Part shown: piece by piece, positions 15,850-24,794 of the stretch
Numbering within the stretch: position 1 is the first letter of the stretch
Layout: every line of letters starts with the position of its first letter
NCBI GenBank assembly: GCA_039810485.1
Contig: JBDHXA010000018.1
Span: forward strand, 1 to 40,144
Direction of reading: 5' to 3'
DNA: 40,144 bases
From: JADZAA01 sp039810485
GTDB taxonomy: Bacteria > Bacteroidota > Ignavibacteria > Kapaibacteriales > UBA961
Made by a program: the position numbers and the translations under genes
The notes under the pieces: model-generated
Told to the model about the DNA's origin: nothing
Database searches by the model: none
The model's input: only the letters and a program-made list of their open reading frames with translations

Positions 15850-16434
15850 CTATGCAACTTCACGTTTGATGATTCCCCAAAGATTATCCCGACCTTTATG
15901 AGTTTGGGAGGAATAAGGCAGTACATCAATGCAAAATGTGCAGTTGCTTACTATATTGCGTAATTGCTGCTCGCGCTCAACCTCTGTAATTGAACTAATT
16001 TTATCGCATTTCGTTAAGATAATTACATATTTGCGTCCGGCGTTTTCCATGCTTTCAATGAGCGCAAGCTCTAATGGCTGCGGATCGTGGCGAGCATCGG
16101 AAAGAATAAAAACTACGCGCAGTTGCTCGCGTTGAAGCAGATAATCGTAATTAAGTTTCAACCATTGCTTTCTTTGCGATTTCGGAGCCGATGCATAGCC
16201 GAAGCCGGGCAAATCAACCAACATCCAACGGTCCTCCACCGAATAGAAATTTATTTCTTGAGTTTTTCCCGGAGTAGCGCTAATTCTGGCTAAATTACTT
16301 CTAAGTGCTATGCTGTTGAGAAGCGATGACTTGCCGACGTTTGAACGTCCGGCAAACGCTGCTTCAGGCAGTCGGCTCACCGGAAAACCTTCAATGGAAG
16401 CTGCTCCTTTAATAAAGTTAGCTTTTACATTCAT
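15850..16434 (-). CDS. engB: Ribosome-biogenesis GTPase EngB (YsxC/YihA)
   Basis: EngB is a small GTPase needed for late assembly of the large ribosomal subunit. The 194-residue product contains all G motifs: G1 GRSNVGKSS near residue 30, G2 in the TPGKTQEINFY stretch, G3 DLPGFGYA near residue 74, G4 TKCDKI near residue 141, and a G5-like PYSSQTHKG near the C-terminus. The length is standard for the family (about 190-210). The ATG start is clear. It lies about 100 bp downstream of the GT9 gene and 63 bp upstream of purE. Confidence 0.97.
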   Translation of the reverse strand: MNVKANFIKGAASIEGFPVSRLPEAAFAGRSNVGKSSLLNSIALRSNLARISATPGKTQEINFYSVEDRWMLVDLPGFGYASAPKSQRKQWLKLNYDYLLQREQLRVVFILSDARHDPQPLELALIESMENAGRKYVIILTKCDKISSITEVEREQQLRNIVSNCTFCIDVLPYSSQTHKGRDNLWGIIKREVA

Positions 16435-16533
16435 TTCGAATTAATGTAGTTTGTTGCAATTACTTGAGATTTAACAGAAAAATGAATTGTCGTTCCATAT
16501 CAATGAAGCAAAAGGAAACACAAAAAATAAAAT

Positions 16534-17625
16534 TTATTTGCGAGGAATCAGCGACGTTTGACGCAAGACGGCTTCGAAAACGGAGGCGACCGATAGATGT
16601 TCCATGCAGCGGTAAGCATCATGCTGACACGAAGGGCGATAATAACAATGACACTCCTTTTGAGGTTCAACAATTTCGCCTCTGTCGTAGAGATAGAATT
16701 CATGAGGATTGAAAATATTGTTCATTAATACTACGCGCTTTCGCAGACCTACTGCAATATGCAATCCCATGGTAACGCCTGTAACAACAATGTCGCAATT
16801 ATTCATTACGCCAAAGAATTGCTGCAATGATGCAGGTTCTGCAAACGCAGATGCAGTGCGCAACTGCAATTCTCTATTGCGAGCTTCTTCTTGTTTGCCG
16901 CCCAATAAGAGCGGCGTCAAGCCGGCATTTTGAATACGGACTATTAACTCTTCCCAATTTTCAACAGCCCAAAGCCGTGATGTCCAACGTTCACCGCATC
17001 CGGTATTGAGACCGACAACCGGCTGGACATTATTGAGCGATGGAATTTCGACCTCTGGAAAATGTGGCATCACATATTCTTCGCCTGAAAACTGCCAACC
17101 GCAAATGTCAAAAATTTCCTTTGGATAGGATTCGAAATTAGCTTTGCTGACATCGTCAAAGATCCCGCGAATAAATTTTGAAGATGCCAGATCATTACAC
17201 GGGGACGGCTTGCCGTCCAGCAATGTGAAGCCAAATTTTTTATCAGCTTTTATCTGTGATGTTATTGCGCATGCTTCCAAATCTTTGTCAAGGTTAATCA
17301 CCGCCGCGAAATGTATGGAGCGAAACGTTTCGAATGTAAATGCGGAAGGAGTAAATACAGAAATCCCATCCGGCAATACATCGGGAGTATAAGTAAGCCA
17401 CCAAATTGGCGATTCTGTATATTCTAGTGATATGCGCCGCAAAAGAGGAGTGGTTCGAATAATGTCGCCAACTGCGCCAAGTTTTATAATGAGAACAGTT
17501 CCTTTTTGCGAGCTAAAATACTGACAGCCATCACAGTGTACACCGTATAATTTGTGTGGTTTACAGGGAATATCACCTCGAAAATGCGAACAGTTCGGAC
17601 GGTAATGAGATACATCTACATTCAT
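16534..17625 (-). CDS. Glycosyltransferase family 9 (heptosyltransferase-like) with two Cys clusters
   Basis: GT9 enzymes transfer heptose or related sugars to lipopolysaccharide core from ADP-activated donors. The 363-residue product has the N-domain start VLIIKLGAVGDIIRTTPLL typical of the family at about residue 44, and the C-domain elements VVGLNTGCGERWTSRLWAVENW and NCDIVVTGVTMGLHIAVGLRKRVV, the latter being the donor-site signature region. Unusual are an N-terminal extension with C12, C21, H24, C31 and C34, and a matching C-terminal cluster C325, C327, C333 and C340. The two could form a metal-binding site joining the termini. The acceptor and donor cannot be named from sequence. Confidence 0.88.
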   Translation of the reverse strand: MNVDVSHYRPNCSHFRGDIPCKPHKLYGVHCDGCQYFSSQKGTVLIIKLGAVGDIIRTTPLLRRISLEYTESPIWWLTYTPDVLPDGISVFTPSAFTFETFRSIHFAAVINLDKDLEACAITSQIKADKKFGFTLLDGKPSPCNDLASSKFIRGIFDDVSKANFESYPKEIFDICGWQFSGEEYVMPHFPEVEIPSLNNVQPVVGLNTGCGERWTSRLWAVENWEELIVRIQNAGLTPLLLGGKQEEARNRELQLRTASAFAEPASLQQFFGVMNNCDIVVTGVTMGLHIAVGLRKRVVLMNNIFNPHEFYLYDRGEIVEPQKECHCYYRPSCQHDAYRCMEHLSVASVFEAVLRQTSLIPRK

Positions 17626-17662
17626 GAACTATATGAAGGTTATGCAAGAGAGTGTTCTGTGG

Positions 17663-18409
17663 TTAAAGATGGTATTGCAGCCAAAAAGAGAAGAACATAT
17701 TTCCCACAATATGTTCTTTAACTTCATCTAATTTGTTTGGCGTCAACAATTCGCCCCGATTATCGTTTCGATTAAATAAATTCATGGCATTGTATGAAAT
17801 GCTCATATTAACATATAACGGATCGAGCAATTCGCCTTCAACGCCCAATCGGAACGTTGCGCCGAACCGTGTTGTCGGCTGTTTTACGTTAAGAAGGCGA
17901 GTTTCAGAACTGTCGAAATCCCGATAATTCAAATATCTCTTAAATTGTGTGTTTTCGATAAACGAAGCTCGGCCTTCGAGACCTGCATAAATCTTTGCAT
18001 TTGCAAGAGATAAAGTTGCAAATGAATACTCAAAGCCAGATGAAAGCGACAATATGTTTAAGCTGTGCCATACTATTAGCTGAAAATATTTTTGCTCGAT
18101 TCTTTGTGCGCCATTAACGAAAAAATAATCGCCTCCAAACGTCATTCTATATGTTCTATTTGAATCAAACATATAAATAGCTTGGAGAGAGATTCCGGGC
18201 TGTTGACCATAAATGCCGCCACCCAATACAAAAGAAGTGTCATTGCTGGGAAAAATCGGCTTGCTTGCCGCGTTATCTCTATTGATCCAAAGCGTAGTCA
18301 AACCGCCAGCAATATACCATGATGATTTGCTTGGATTTTGAGATATTGCGCTCATTGAAGGTAAAATCAATGTTAGCAAAAGTAAAGCAAGAAAGTAAGT
18401 ATTCTTCAA
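17663..18409 (-). CDS. Exported outer-membrane beta-barrel-like protein
   Basis: I do not recognise a named family. The 248-residue product begins with a clean signal peptide (residues 1-22, cleavage near MSAISQN). The rest is rich in alternating aromatic/hydrophobic strands such as SWYIAGGLTTLWI, YRMTFGGDYFFV, FEYSFATLSL, FGATFRLGVEG and YVNMSISYNAM, and ends in FSFWLQYHL, consistent with the aromatic C-terminal strand of an outer-membrane barrel. It is transcribed with the GT2 and GT9 genes on either side, so it may be linked to envelope assembly, but that is only neighbourhood. Confidence 0.75.
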   Translation of the reverse strand: MKNTYFLALLLLTLILPSMSAISQNPSKSSWYIAGGLTTLWINRDNAASKPIFPSNDTSFVLGGGIYGQQPGISLQAIYMFDSNRTYRMTFGGDYFFVNGAQRIEQKYFQLIVWHSLNILSLSSGFEYSFATLSLANAKIYAGLEGRASFIENTQFKRYLNYRDFDSSETRLLNVKQPTTRFGATFRLGVEGELLDPLYVNMSISYNAMNLFNRNDNRGELLTPNKLDEVKEHIVGNMFFSFWLQYHL

Positions 18410-18438
18410 ATTAATTCTCTGTGAATATATGCAATAGG

Positions 18439-19416
18439 TCAGAAACGTTCTTTGACGCTGTATTCGGTAATCTTATTGGAATTTTTAACAATTAGCTCGC
18501 CGATTAAACCAATTGAAATCAGTTGAACGCCTACTATTATCAAAGCAATGCCAAAAAGAGCAAGCGGTCGGTTGCTTAGTGATGTTCTGTTCAAAGTCCA
18601 CTCTATTGACAAGTATAGATCAATAAAGAAACCTGCCAAAGCAAATAAAGTTCCCACAGTGCCAAATAAATGCAATGGACGTTTAACGTAGCGAGTTGTG
18701 AACAATACTGTCAGCAAATCAAGAAATCCTTTGAACAAGCGGCTAAATCCATATTTGGAGTATCCATATTTGCGCGGATGATGTTGTACGGGGATCTCCG
18801 TTACGTGAAATCCTTCCCAAAATGCAAGAGCAGGGAGATAGCGATGCATCTCACCATACACCTTGAGTGTTTTTACAACTTCTCGGCGATAAATTTTCAA
18901 ACCGCAATTGAAGTCATGCAGCGCAACACCACTGACACGCGATGTAACATAATTAAATAAAAGTGATGGCAGCGTCTTATGAATAGGGTCGTATCGTTTC
19001 TTTTTCCAGCCGGAAACAAGATCGTATCCCTCGTTTAACTTAGCTAAAAGATGAGGAATTTCTGCCGGATCATCTTGCAGGTCAGCATCCATTGTCAAAA
19101 CAATTTCGCCTTGTACTTCTGCAAAAGCAACCGCCAAAGCTGCAGCTTTTCCTTGATTACGGCGAAAACTGACAGCATGAACATGGCTGTTCAAGTTCGC
19201 CATATCTTTGATAATTTGCAAAGAATTGTCGGTTGAGCCGTCGTCTATAAATAAAATATCGTAATCGTAATCAGGTAAGAGAGCAAATTGTTCGTCAATT
19301 CTTTTTGTTAGTTCAACGAGAGAATCCTCCTCGTTTAGCAAAGGAATCACCAAGCTAACTTGACGGTAATCAGGATTTTTTACTGAATATTTAGTTCGCA
19401 TCGGCTCATCAATCAT
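18439..19416 (-). CDS. Glycosyltransferase family 2, polyprenyl-phosphate type with C-terminal membrane helices
   Basis: The 325-residue product has a GT-A fold start (SLVIPLLNEEDSLVEL, residues 21-36), a nucleotide-binding FIDDGSTDNS near 57-66, and the metal-binding DAD at 110-112 within TMDADLQDDPAEI. Two hydrophobic segments at about 246-270 and 283-310 end the protein. This is the architecture of DPM1/ArnC/GtrB-like enzymes, which move a sugar from a nucleotide donor to a polyprenyl phosphate at the cytoplasmic membrane face. The LHDFNCGLKIYRREV stretch is typical of this subfamily. It lies 80 bp downstream of the WecE-type aminotransferase. The sugar is not predictable. Confidence 0.9.
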   Translation of the reverse strand: MIDEPMRTKYSVKNPDYRQVSLVIPLLNEEDSLVELTKRIDEQFALLPDYDYDILFIDDGSTDNSLQIIKDMANLNSHVHAVSFRRNQGKAAALAVAFAEVQGEIVLTMDADLQDDPAEIPHLLAKLNEGYDLVSGWKKKRYDPIHKTLPSLLFNYVTSRVSGVALHDFNCGLKIYRREVVKTLKVYGEMHRYLPALAFWEGFHVTEIPVQHHPRKYGYSKYGFSRLFKGFLDLLTVLFTTRYVKRPLHLFGTVGTLFALAGFFIDLYLSIEWTLNRTSLSNRPLALFGIALIIVGVQLISIGLIGELIVKNSNKITEYSVKERF

Positions 19417-19496
19417 ACTTGAATCTCAAATCGAATGTTTTAATCAATGATTGTTTTTTTCAATATCTTGCAACTCTAAATTAAAGTTATGAAAAA

Positions 19497-20684
19497 TTAG
19501 CGTTTCGTCTGCAATTTTGCGCATAATGGCGCATGCGCATCTTGCAGAAAATAGTTGTTAGTAGTTTCGATTATATATTCTTGCTGATTGTCCGACATTT
19601 GCGGATAGAGTGGAAGCCGAAGCAACCGCTCCGAATATTCTTCGGCAACAGGGCAGTCGTTTGGCTGAAAACCAAGAGAAATACCCATAGGCGATGAGTG
19701 CAGCGGTATGTAATGAAAACGTACGTCTATATTTTTTAATCTCAGATAATTCATTAACATATCACGCTCGGAATTATCGGGCAGAACAAGGTAAAAAATA
19801 TGGGCGTTTGACTTGGCATATTCTGGAATATGCGGCAATCGCACTCGATTTTCTATTGCAAGCTCCTCAAATGCGCGTAGATAACGCATAAATAAGGTTT
19901 GTCTTTGCTTGACAATCTCATCAGTGAAAGGCAAGCCAATTTCTAAAAGCGCTGCAAGAGGTTCGGCTAAAACATAGCTGGAACCTTTAGAAACCCAAGT
20001 ATATTTATCTGCCATTCCACAAATAAATTGCGAGCGATTTGTTCCCTTTTCTATATAGACCTCTGCTTTTTCTGCAAATTTTTTATTTGAAGTAAGAAAC
20101 GCGCCGCCTTCGCCGCATGTAATATTCTTAGTTTCGTGAAAGCTGATGCAACCCATATCGCCAATTGATCCAAGAGGCGAATCATTCCAATATGCTCCAA
20201 TTCCTTGTGCAGCATCTTCAATAATCATAATTTCATCTTTGGCAATACTGCAGAGCGACTCCATGTCAGCAGCAATGCCCGCATAATGAATCGGCATTAT
20301 AGCGGCTGTTTTTGAAGTAATCTTTTTTAATACATCTTCTGGACTAATATTAAGGGTGTCCGGTTCAATATCTGCAAATACAGGAAATAATCCGGCATTG
20401 AGTATTGCATTTGCGCACGATGAAAAGGCAAATGACGGCACAATCACTTCATTGTGCCCTGATTCTCTAATATTGTCGGCAAGAATTGCACAAGCTAGTT
20501 CAAGAGCATGGGAACATGATGTAGTCAGCATGGCGAACCGAGAGTGAGTGATATCCTGCAGTTGTTTGCTAACGCGCTTGGAATACTGTCCATTGCCGGA
20601 CAGAGAACCGGATGCTACAGCCGAACATAAAGCATCTGCAGTGAAAGCCGGTAAAAATGGCTTGGAATATGGTATGAAATCCAT
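19497..20684 (-). CDS. wecE: dTDP-4-amino-4,6-dideoxygalactose transaminase (WecE/RffA type)
   Basis: A PLP-dependent sugar aminotransferase of the DegT/DnrJ/EryC1/StrS family, converting a dTDP-4-keto-6-deoxy sugar to its 4-amino form for surface glycans. Of 395 residues, the PLP lysine is K186 in SFHETKNITCGEGGA, a motif characteristic of the WecE subgroup, and the cofactor aspartate is D157 in IIEDAAQGIG. The YTWVSKGSSYVLAEP stretch near residue 230 is a second WecE signature. The N-terminal IPYSKPFLP matches the family's usual start. The other pathway genes (rmlA, rmlB) are not in the window. It is followed by the GT2 gene. Confidence 0.85.
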   Translation of the reverse strand: MDFIPYSKPFLPAFTADALCSAVASGSLSGNGQYSKRVSKQLQDITHSRFAMLTTSCSHALELACAILADNIRESGHNEVIVPSFAFSSCANAILNAGLFPVFADIEPDTLNISPEDVLKKITSKTAAIMPIHYAGIAADMESLCSIAKDEIMIIEDAAQGIGAYWNDSPLGSIGDMGCISFHETKNITCGEGGAFLTSNKKFAEKAEVYIEKGTNRSQFICGMADKYTWVSKGSSYVLAEPLAALLEIGLPFTDEIVKQRQTLFMRYLRAFEELAIENRVRLPHIPEYAKSNAHIFYLVLPDNSERDMLMNYLRLKNIDVRFHYIPLHSSPMGISLGFQPNDCPVAEEYSERLLRLPLYPQMSDNQQEYIIETTNNYFLQDAHAPLCAKLQTKR

Positions 20685-20736
20685 AAATTAGAAAAGTGAA
20701 AAAGAGATTGAATATGAAAGGTTGAAGAAAACTATT

Positions 20737-21915
20737 TTATTTGCCGTAAGGTTTTGCAATGTATTGCTTGGCCAGCTCATGCGAATTTTGCCGGTCGCCC
20801 CAACCAAGTACTTTATTATATTGTGTTATAGCTAGATCGCGCTTTCCCTGAATGTCGTAGATATTGCCAATCTTAAGATTCACCATCACTAAAAAACCGG
20901 TTTCGTCTGAATCAAGGAAACGATTGCCTTCATCGCATTTGTAAAAATATTTAAGCGCAAGATCATACATTCCTTTATTCATTATTGCAAGTCCCACATA
21001 ATAAAGAGCTTCACGGGCAGTTAGCTTGTCATACGACAATTTGCCGAATATACACTTCTTTAATATATCGCGCCATGTTGCTTCGTAATCGGAAGACATT
21101 CCCAGCTGAACTTGGCATCTGCCAAGATAGCGATGAAAGTATGCATTGTCTGGGAATTGCGAGTGTAATTCTTGGGCAAGGGGAAGAGCGTTTGCAGGAT
21201 CTTGCTCGAATTGATAATAAACTTGCAACAATACTGATTTTGCTTCTGTTGCAGCATATCGGGCACTTTTTCCTGCCGCCTTCAATTGTAAAATTCCCAA
21301 CTGTTTATCACCCGGAGGCAAAAAATACATAACTGTTTTCAAAAGCGGATATCGTTCGGGTAATACGGCGGCATAATAGTTGTAAATACCAGTGCCGAGC
21401 ATTATATCGTGATTATTAGGAGCAAGTTTTTGACATCGTGTTAGAATATCGAGGGCTGTTTTGCCATCGCTGGCAGCTTTTATCCACATTTCTCGAGAGG
21501 CGTAAAATCGGCCGCGATAGCCAAGAGCGCCTCCTTTGAAAAATAGACCGACGATATCGTTAGTATTATCTTCCAGCAGCTTGTCTGAAACTTCAATAGT
21601 TTTTTCAGCTTTTGCAAGAAAATCGTTGTCAAAAGCTTCGCTTCTTGGATTTGTTTGAATTTTCCACCAACCAACCATTGCATCAAGAAAATATCCAGCC
21701 GGATGATTGGGATAAAGCTCAATTACTTTGCGAAAATTAGCGGACGCGCTGTCGAATTGCAGATTGTAAACTTGTCGTGCACCCGTCTGAACAAGTTTGT
21801 CGGCATCTGATTTCATCAAAATCCATTGTGCTGACATTATGGACGGAAACAAAGACAAAAGTACGATGAGAATAAGCAAGAGTTTTTGTTTTGTAGATGT
21901 TAGTTGAAGAAACAT
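20737..21915 (-). CDS. Exported TPR-repeat protein
   Basis: The product of about 392 residues from the ATG at 21915 starts with a signal peptide (MFLQLTSTKQKLLLILIVLL...PSIMSAQ). The frame stays open to 22005, but that would bury the signal, so the inner start is preferred. The body is helical repeats: QVYNLQFDSASANFRKVIELYPNHPAGYF is a good TPR, with further ones around HSQFPDNAYFHRYLGRCQVQLG and AREALYYVGLAIMNKGMYDLALKYFYKC, and a C-terminal LKIGNIYDIQGKRDLAITQYNKVL. A periplasmic protein-interaction role is likely; no specific partner can be named. The PorV-like gene lies upstream on the same strand. Confidence 0.8.
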   Translation of the reverse strand: MFLQLTSTKQKLLLILIVLLSLFPSIMSAQWILMKSDADKLVQTGARQVYNLQFDSASANFRKVIELYPNHPAGYFLDAMVGWWKIQTNPRSEAFDNDFLAKAEKTIEVSDKLLEDNTNDIVGLFFKGGALGYRGRFYASREMWIKAASDGKTALDILTRCQKLAPNNHDIMLGTGIYNYYAAVLPERYPLLKTVMYFLPPGDKQLGILQLKAAGKSARYAATEAKSVLLQVYYQFEQDPANALPLAQELHSQFPDNAYFHRYLGRCQVQLGMSSDYEATWRDILKKCIFGKLSYDKLTAREALYYVGLAIMNKGMYDLALKYFYKCDEGNRFLDSDETGFLVMVNLKIGNIYDIQGKRDLAITQYNKVLGWGDRQNSHELAKQYIAKPYGK

Positions 21916-22093
21916 ACTGAGTATTGATATAGGATATGCGAATGTAGAGCGCGAAGACGTATCTAATTCAGAAAAAGTTCGTGGTTTGTAATTTATCAAA
22001 GTCAAATTTATCTAACGCAGATTCAACTATGAAGTGCAATAGAGGAAATAACTAAAAATTGTTGATGGGAGGTTGGATAAATATATACTAAAC

Positions 22094-23143
22094 TCAGAAT
22101 TTTAATGCAACGCCTAAGCGATGTATTCCGCCTAATGTAGAATACGATGTGTATGAATATTCGCTGGTGATGCCATACGCATCGTCGAAAGGAACGAAAA
22201 ATCCGGAGCCAAGACCAAATTTTTCTTCGTCGGCGCCTATTTTTATTCCAATGCGAAAAAACAATTGAGCCGGAGTTGCAGATGAAAATGTATAAGCATA
22301 TTCTGCTCCTAATGATGTTGTTTCAGCATTGTCATTTGGGTGATCTAATTGTATCGCTGCGGTTAACCTATGTGTTTCATTGAGAATTGGTTCCATAGCA
22401 AAGCCGATGCGAAAAGTAATTGGAGGATCGAACGATTGAAAAGATGAAGTTTTTCCTCCGTTAAATATTGGCGAAGCCCCTGCTGTTGGAACTATTCCAT
22501 CGGGCATGAGCTTCGGGCCAAAATTTGAGATGGCAACGGCAAATCTAGAAGTTCCCAACCCTGTATGATAAAAAGTTCCCGCATCGAATAAAACGCCGCT
22601 TAACGATGCTTTCCCTAATTTTTCATTGAGATAACGAATTGTAATTCCCGCACTGAATTGGTCGGTGAACTTTTTGGCATAGGCCACGCTGAATTGCATG
22701 CTTTGATAGTGAAAGATTTCACCTGTACCGTACGGACGAAACTCCGTTGTTACTCGCATTGGATCTATTGACAAACCAGATGCTTGGAAACCCAAAACAT
22801 GTTCGCCATCGCCTAAGCGCACTACGGCAGAAGCACTTCTATGAGTTATGCCTCCGAACCAGAAACATTGCGAGAATAGTGCATTGCTAGATTTATTCTC
22901 AGGCATTCCGGCCGGATTCCAATAAACCGCCGAGGCATCATCCGCAATGGCTGTATATGTGCCGGCAAGTGCTGCTGAACGAGCACCAATGCCGATTTTA
23001 AGCGAAGATGCCAGTGACACTCCTGCTCGCTCGTCGCCAAACGATGGAAATATTTGAGCGATTGATTCTACCGTAAGAAATAAAAAGACAATAAATATTA
23101 AAGAGATTAATTTTATATTGGCTGCTGTTATTTTATGCTTCAT
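22094..23143 (-). CDS. PorV/PorQ-family outer-membrane protein
   Basis: The 349-residue product from the ATG at 23143 has a signal peptide ending near VESIAQIFPS. The mature N-terminus contains GIGARSAALAGTYTAIADDASAVYWNPAGM, the signature of the PorV/PorQ (UPF0164-like) family, which are FadL-like barrels; PorV works with the type IX secretion system. The remainder is beta-rich, with repeated patterns such as FSVAYAKKFTDQFSAGITIRYL, and ends LGVALKF as expected for an outer-membrane barrel. A longer start at 23170 is possible but adds residues ahead of the signal. Whether it is a true secretion component or another family member is open; no other T9SS genes are near. Confidence 0.88.
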   Translation of the reverse strand: MKHKITAANIKLISLIFIVFLFLTVESIAQIFPSFGDERAGVSLASSLKIGIGARSAALAGTYTAIADDASAVYWNPAGMPENKSSNALFSQCFWFGGITHRSASAVVRLGDGEHVLGFQASGLSIDPMRVTTEFRPYGTGEIFHYQSMQFSVAYAKKFTDQFSAGITIRYLNEKLGKASLSGVLFDAGTFYHTGLGTSRFAVAISNFGPKLMPDGIVPTAGASPIFNGGKTSSFQSFDPPITFRIGFAMEPILNETHRLTAAIQLDHPNDNAETTSLGAEYAYTFSSATPAQLFFRIGIKIGADEEKFGLGSGFFVPFDDAYGITSEYSYTSYSTLGGIHRLGVALKF

Positions 23144-23403
23144 AACCGACAAGATAATAATTTCACACAATAAATTATTCTGCTTTAAAATAATATTCTA
23201 CAATATAATTGCCATGTCTATAATTAACAAGCAAACGAATAAATGAACTCATCTTTAAAATATTTAATTGTTGAATGTGTGAAAATTGTGAAAAATTAAA
23301 TGCTCAAATAATGCGGCATGCTTCATCATGAATATAGAGTTATCTGCCTACTGTAGATATTTCATTTGCGATATTATGTACAATGTAAAATAAAGTGAAA
23401 ATA

Positions 23404-24435
23404 TTATTGTGACGGGTGTTCGCCGCGCAAAAATGTTTCGAGCTCTAAAACATCATCTTCGCTGCCCATAAATGCAGGAGCACGCTCATGTATGTCAGTT
23501 GGGAGAATGTCTAATATTCGACGCACACCGTCGGTAGCGCGCCCTCCCGCTTGTTCAATAAGCATCGAAAGCGGATTTAGCTCATACATTAAGCGTAATT
23601 TACCTTTCGGCGATAAACTGTCTGCCGGATACATAAAAATACCGCCGTAATAAAGAGTTCTATGTATGTCGGCAATAGCTGTTCCTATATAACGCAGTGA
23701 ATATGGTCTGCTTCCATCTTCGGAAAGTGCTTTCAGATAGTTTATATATTGTTGCAAATGCGGTTCCCAGCGATTGTAATTTCCCTCATTGACGCTGTAA
23801 ATTTTACCTCTTTGCGGAATGCGCACTTTCTCGCGTGACAATAGAAACTCGCCGATTGTTGTATCATACGTGAAAACATCAACGCCATTGCCGCTTGTAT
23901 AAACCAAATTTGTAGCACTGCCATAGCTTGCGTATCCTGCTGCAACCTGTTTGTAACCCGGCTGCAAAACATCTGCTAAAGCTCCGTCGGATACATCGTT
24001 TGCATTGAGGCGGCGATAAATGGAAAAAATAGTTCCGATTGTTGCGTTCACATCAATATTTGAGGAACCGTCCAGAGGATCAAATATTAAAACATACTTG
24101 CCCTTTTTGTAACGTGATGGTATATGTATCAATCCATGTGATTCCTCCGATGCCATAACGCATAAATGTCCGCCATGATCCATTGCTCGAAAGATTACAT
24201 CATTAGCAAAATCATCAAGCTTTTTTACAGTTTCGCCATGAATATTTTTCATGTCGGTTATTCCAAGAATATCGTTGAGACCCGCGCGACGCACATCATG
24301 GGCAATCAAACGTAATGCAAGCGTTAAATCGCGAAGCAATGCAGAGTATTCGCCGGTGGCTCCCGGATGCAATTGCTCGCCTTCCGCAATATGCCGCTCA
24401 ATAGTTACTAATTTGTTTGTGCTGATAATTGGCAT
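23404..24435 (-). CDS. fbp: Fructose-1,6-bisphosphatase, class I
   Basis: Hydrolyses fructose-1,6-bisphosphate to fructose-6-phosphate in gluconeogenesis. The 343-residue product shows the metal-site motif DPLDGSSNIDVN with D119 and D122, the upstream acidic VMASEESHGLI that supplies further metal ligands, and RYIGTAIADIHRTLYYGGIFMYP and LRLMYELNPLSMLIEQAGGRATDG, both characteristic of class I FBPase substrate binding. The length is standard. The start ATG at 24435 is clear. A MITE-like element lies about 110 bp upstream, between it and the end of the adenine deaminase gene, and could affect expression. Confidence 0.97.
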   Translation of the reverse strand: MPIISTNKLVTIERHIAEGEQLHPGATGEYSALLRDLTLALRLIAHDVRRAGLNDILGITDMKNIHGETVKKLDDFANDVIFRAMDHGGHLCVMASEESHGLIHIPSRYKKGKYVLIFDPLDGSSNIDVNATIGTIFSIYRRLNANDVSDGALADVLQPGYKQVAAGYASYGSATNLVYTSGNGVDVFTYDTTIGEFLLSREKVRIPQRGKIYSVNEGNYNRWEPHLQQYINYLKALSEDGSRPYSLRYIGTAIADIHRTLYYGGIFMYPADSLSPKGKLRLMYELNPLSMLIEQAGGRATDGVRRILDILPTDIHERAPAFMGSEDDVLELETFLRGEHPSQ

Positions 24436-24543
24436 TATTTAATTTCCTGATTTTAGTTGATAAAATACAGAATAAATCTATTTTATTTCGTTTCTTTAAT
24501 AGTATTGCAACGATTGCAAAAAGTTTTTAAATCTATATTTCAT

Positions 24544-24732
24544 GAGCCCACTACGAAAAGTCGAGCAATATTTCAAATCAAAAAAACATATGAAAAAAGT
24601 ACAGTTTTTACTTGCTTTAAAAGTGAAAAACGACAAAAAAGCGACTTTTTTTACTCTTAAAAGATATGTTTTTTAGAAAATAGCTAATCTTACGTTTGTA
24701 ATTCTTGTAAAATACATTTTCTGAGTGGGCTC
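24544..24732 (-). repeat. MITE-like element, copy 2 (189 bp) with 7-bp target duplication
   Basis: Ends are GAGCCCACTACGAAAA and, in reverse complement, GAGCCCACTCAGAAAA: 16-bp terminal inverted repeats with two mismatches. The 7-bp direct repeat ATTTCAT flanks it exactly (24537-24543 and 24733-24739), which is what a target-site duplication looks like. It is about 80-85% identical to copy 1 at 5079-5268 in opposite orientation. The interior is AT-rich with no coding frame of note, so it is probably non-autonomous. It lies between ade (ending 24795) and fbp (starting 24435). Confidence 0.88.
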
Positions 24733-24794
24733 ATTTCATATGATTGATATAATTAATGTTGTTAGGAAACAGCATATTTAATTGCAATTCACAT

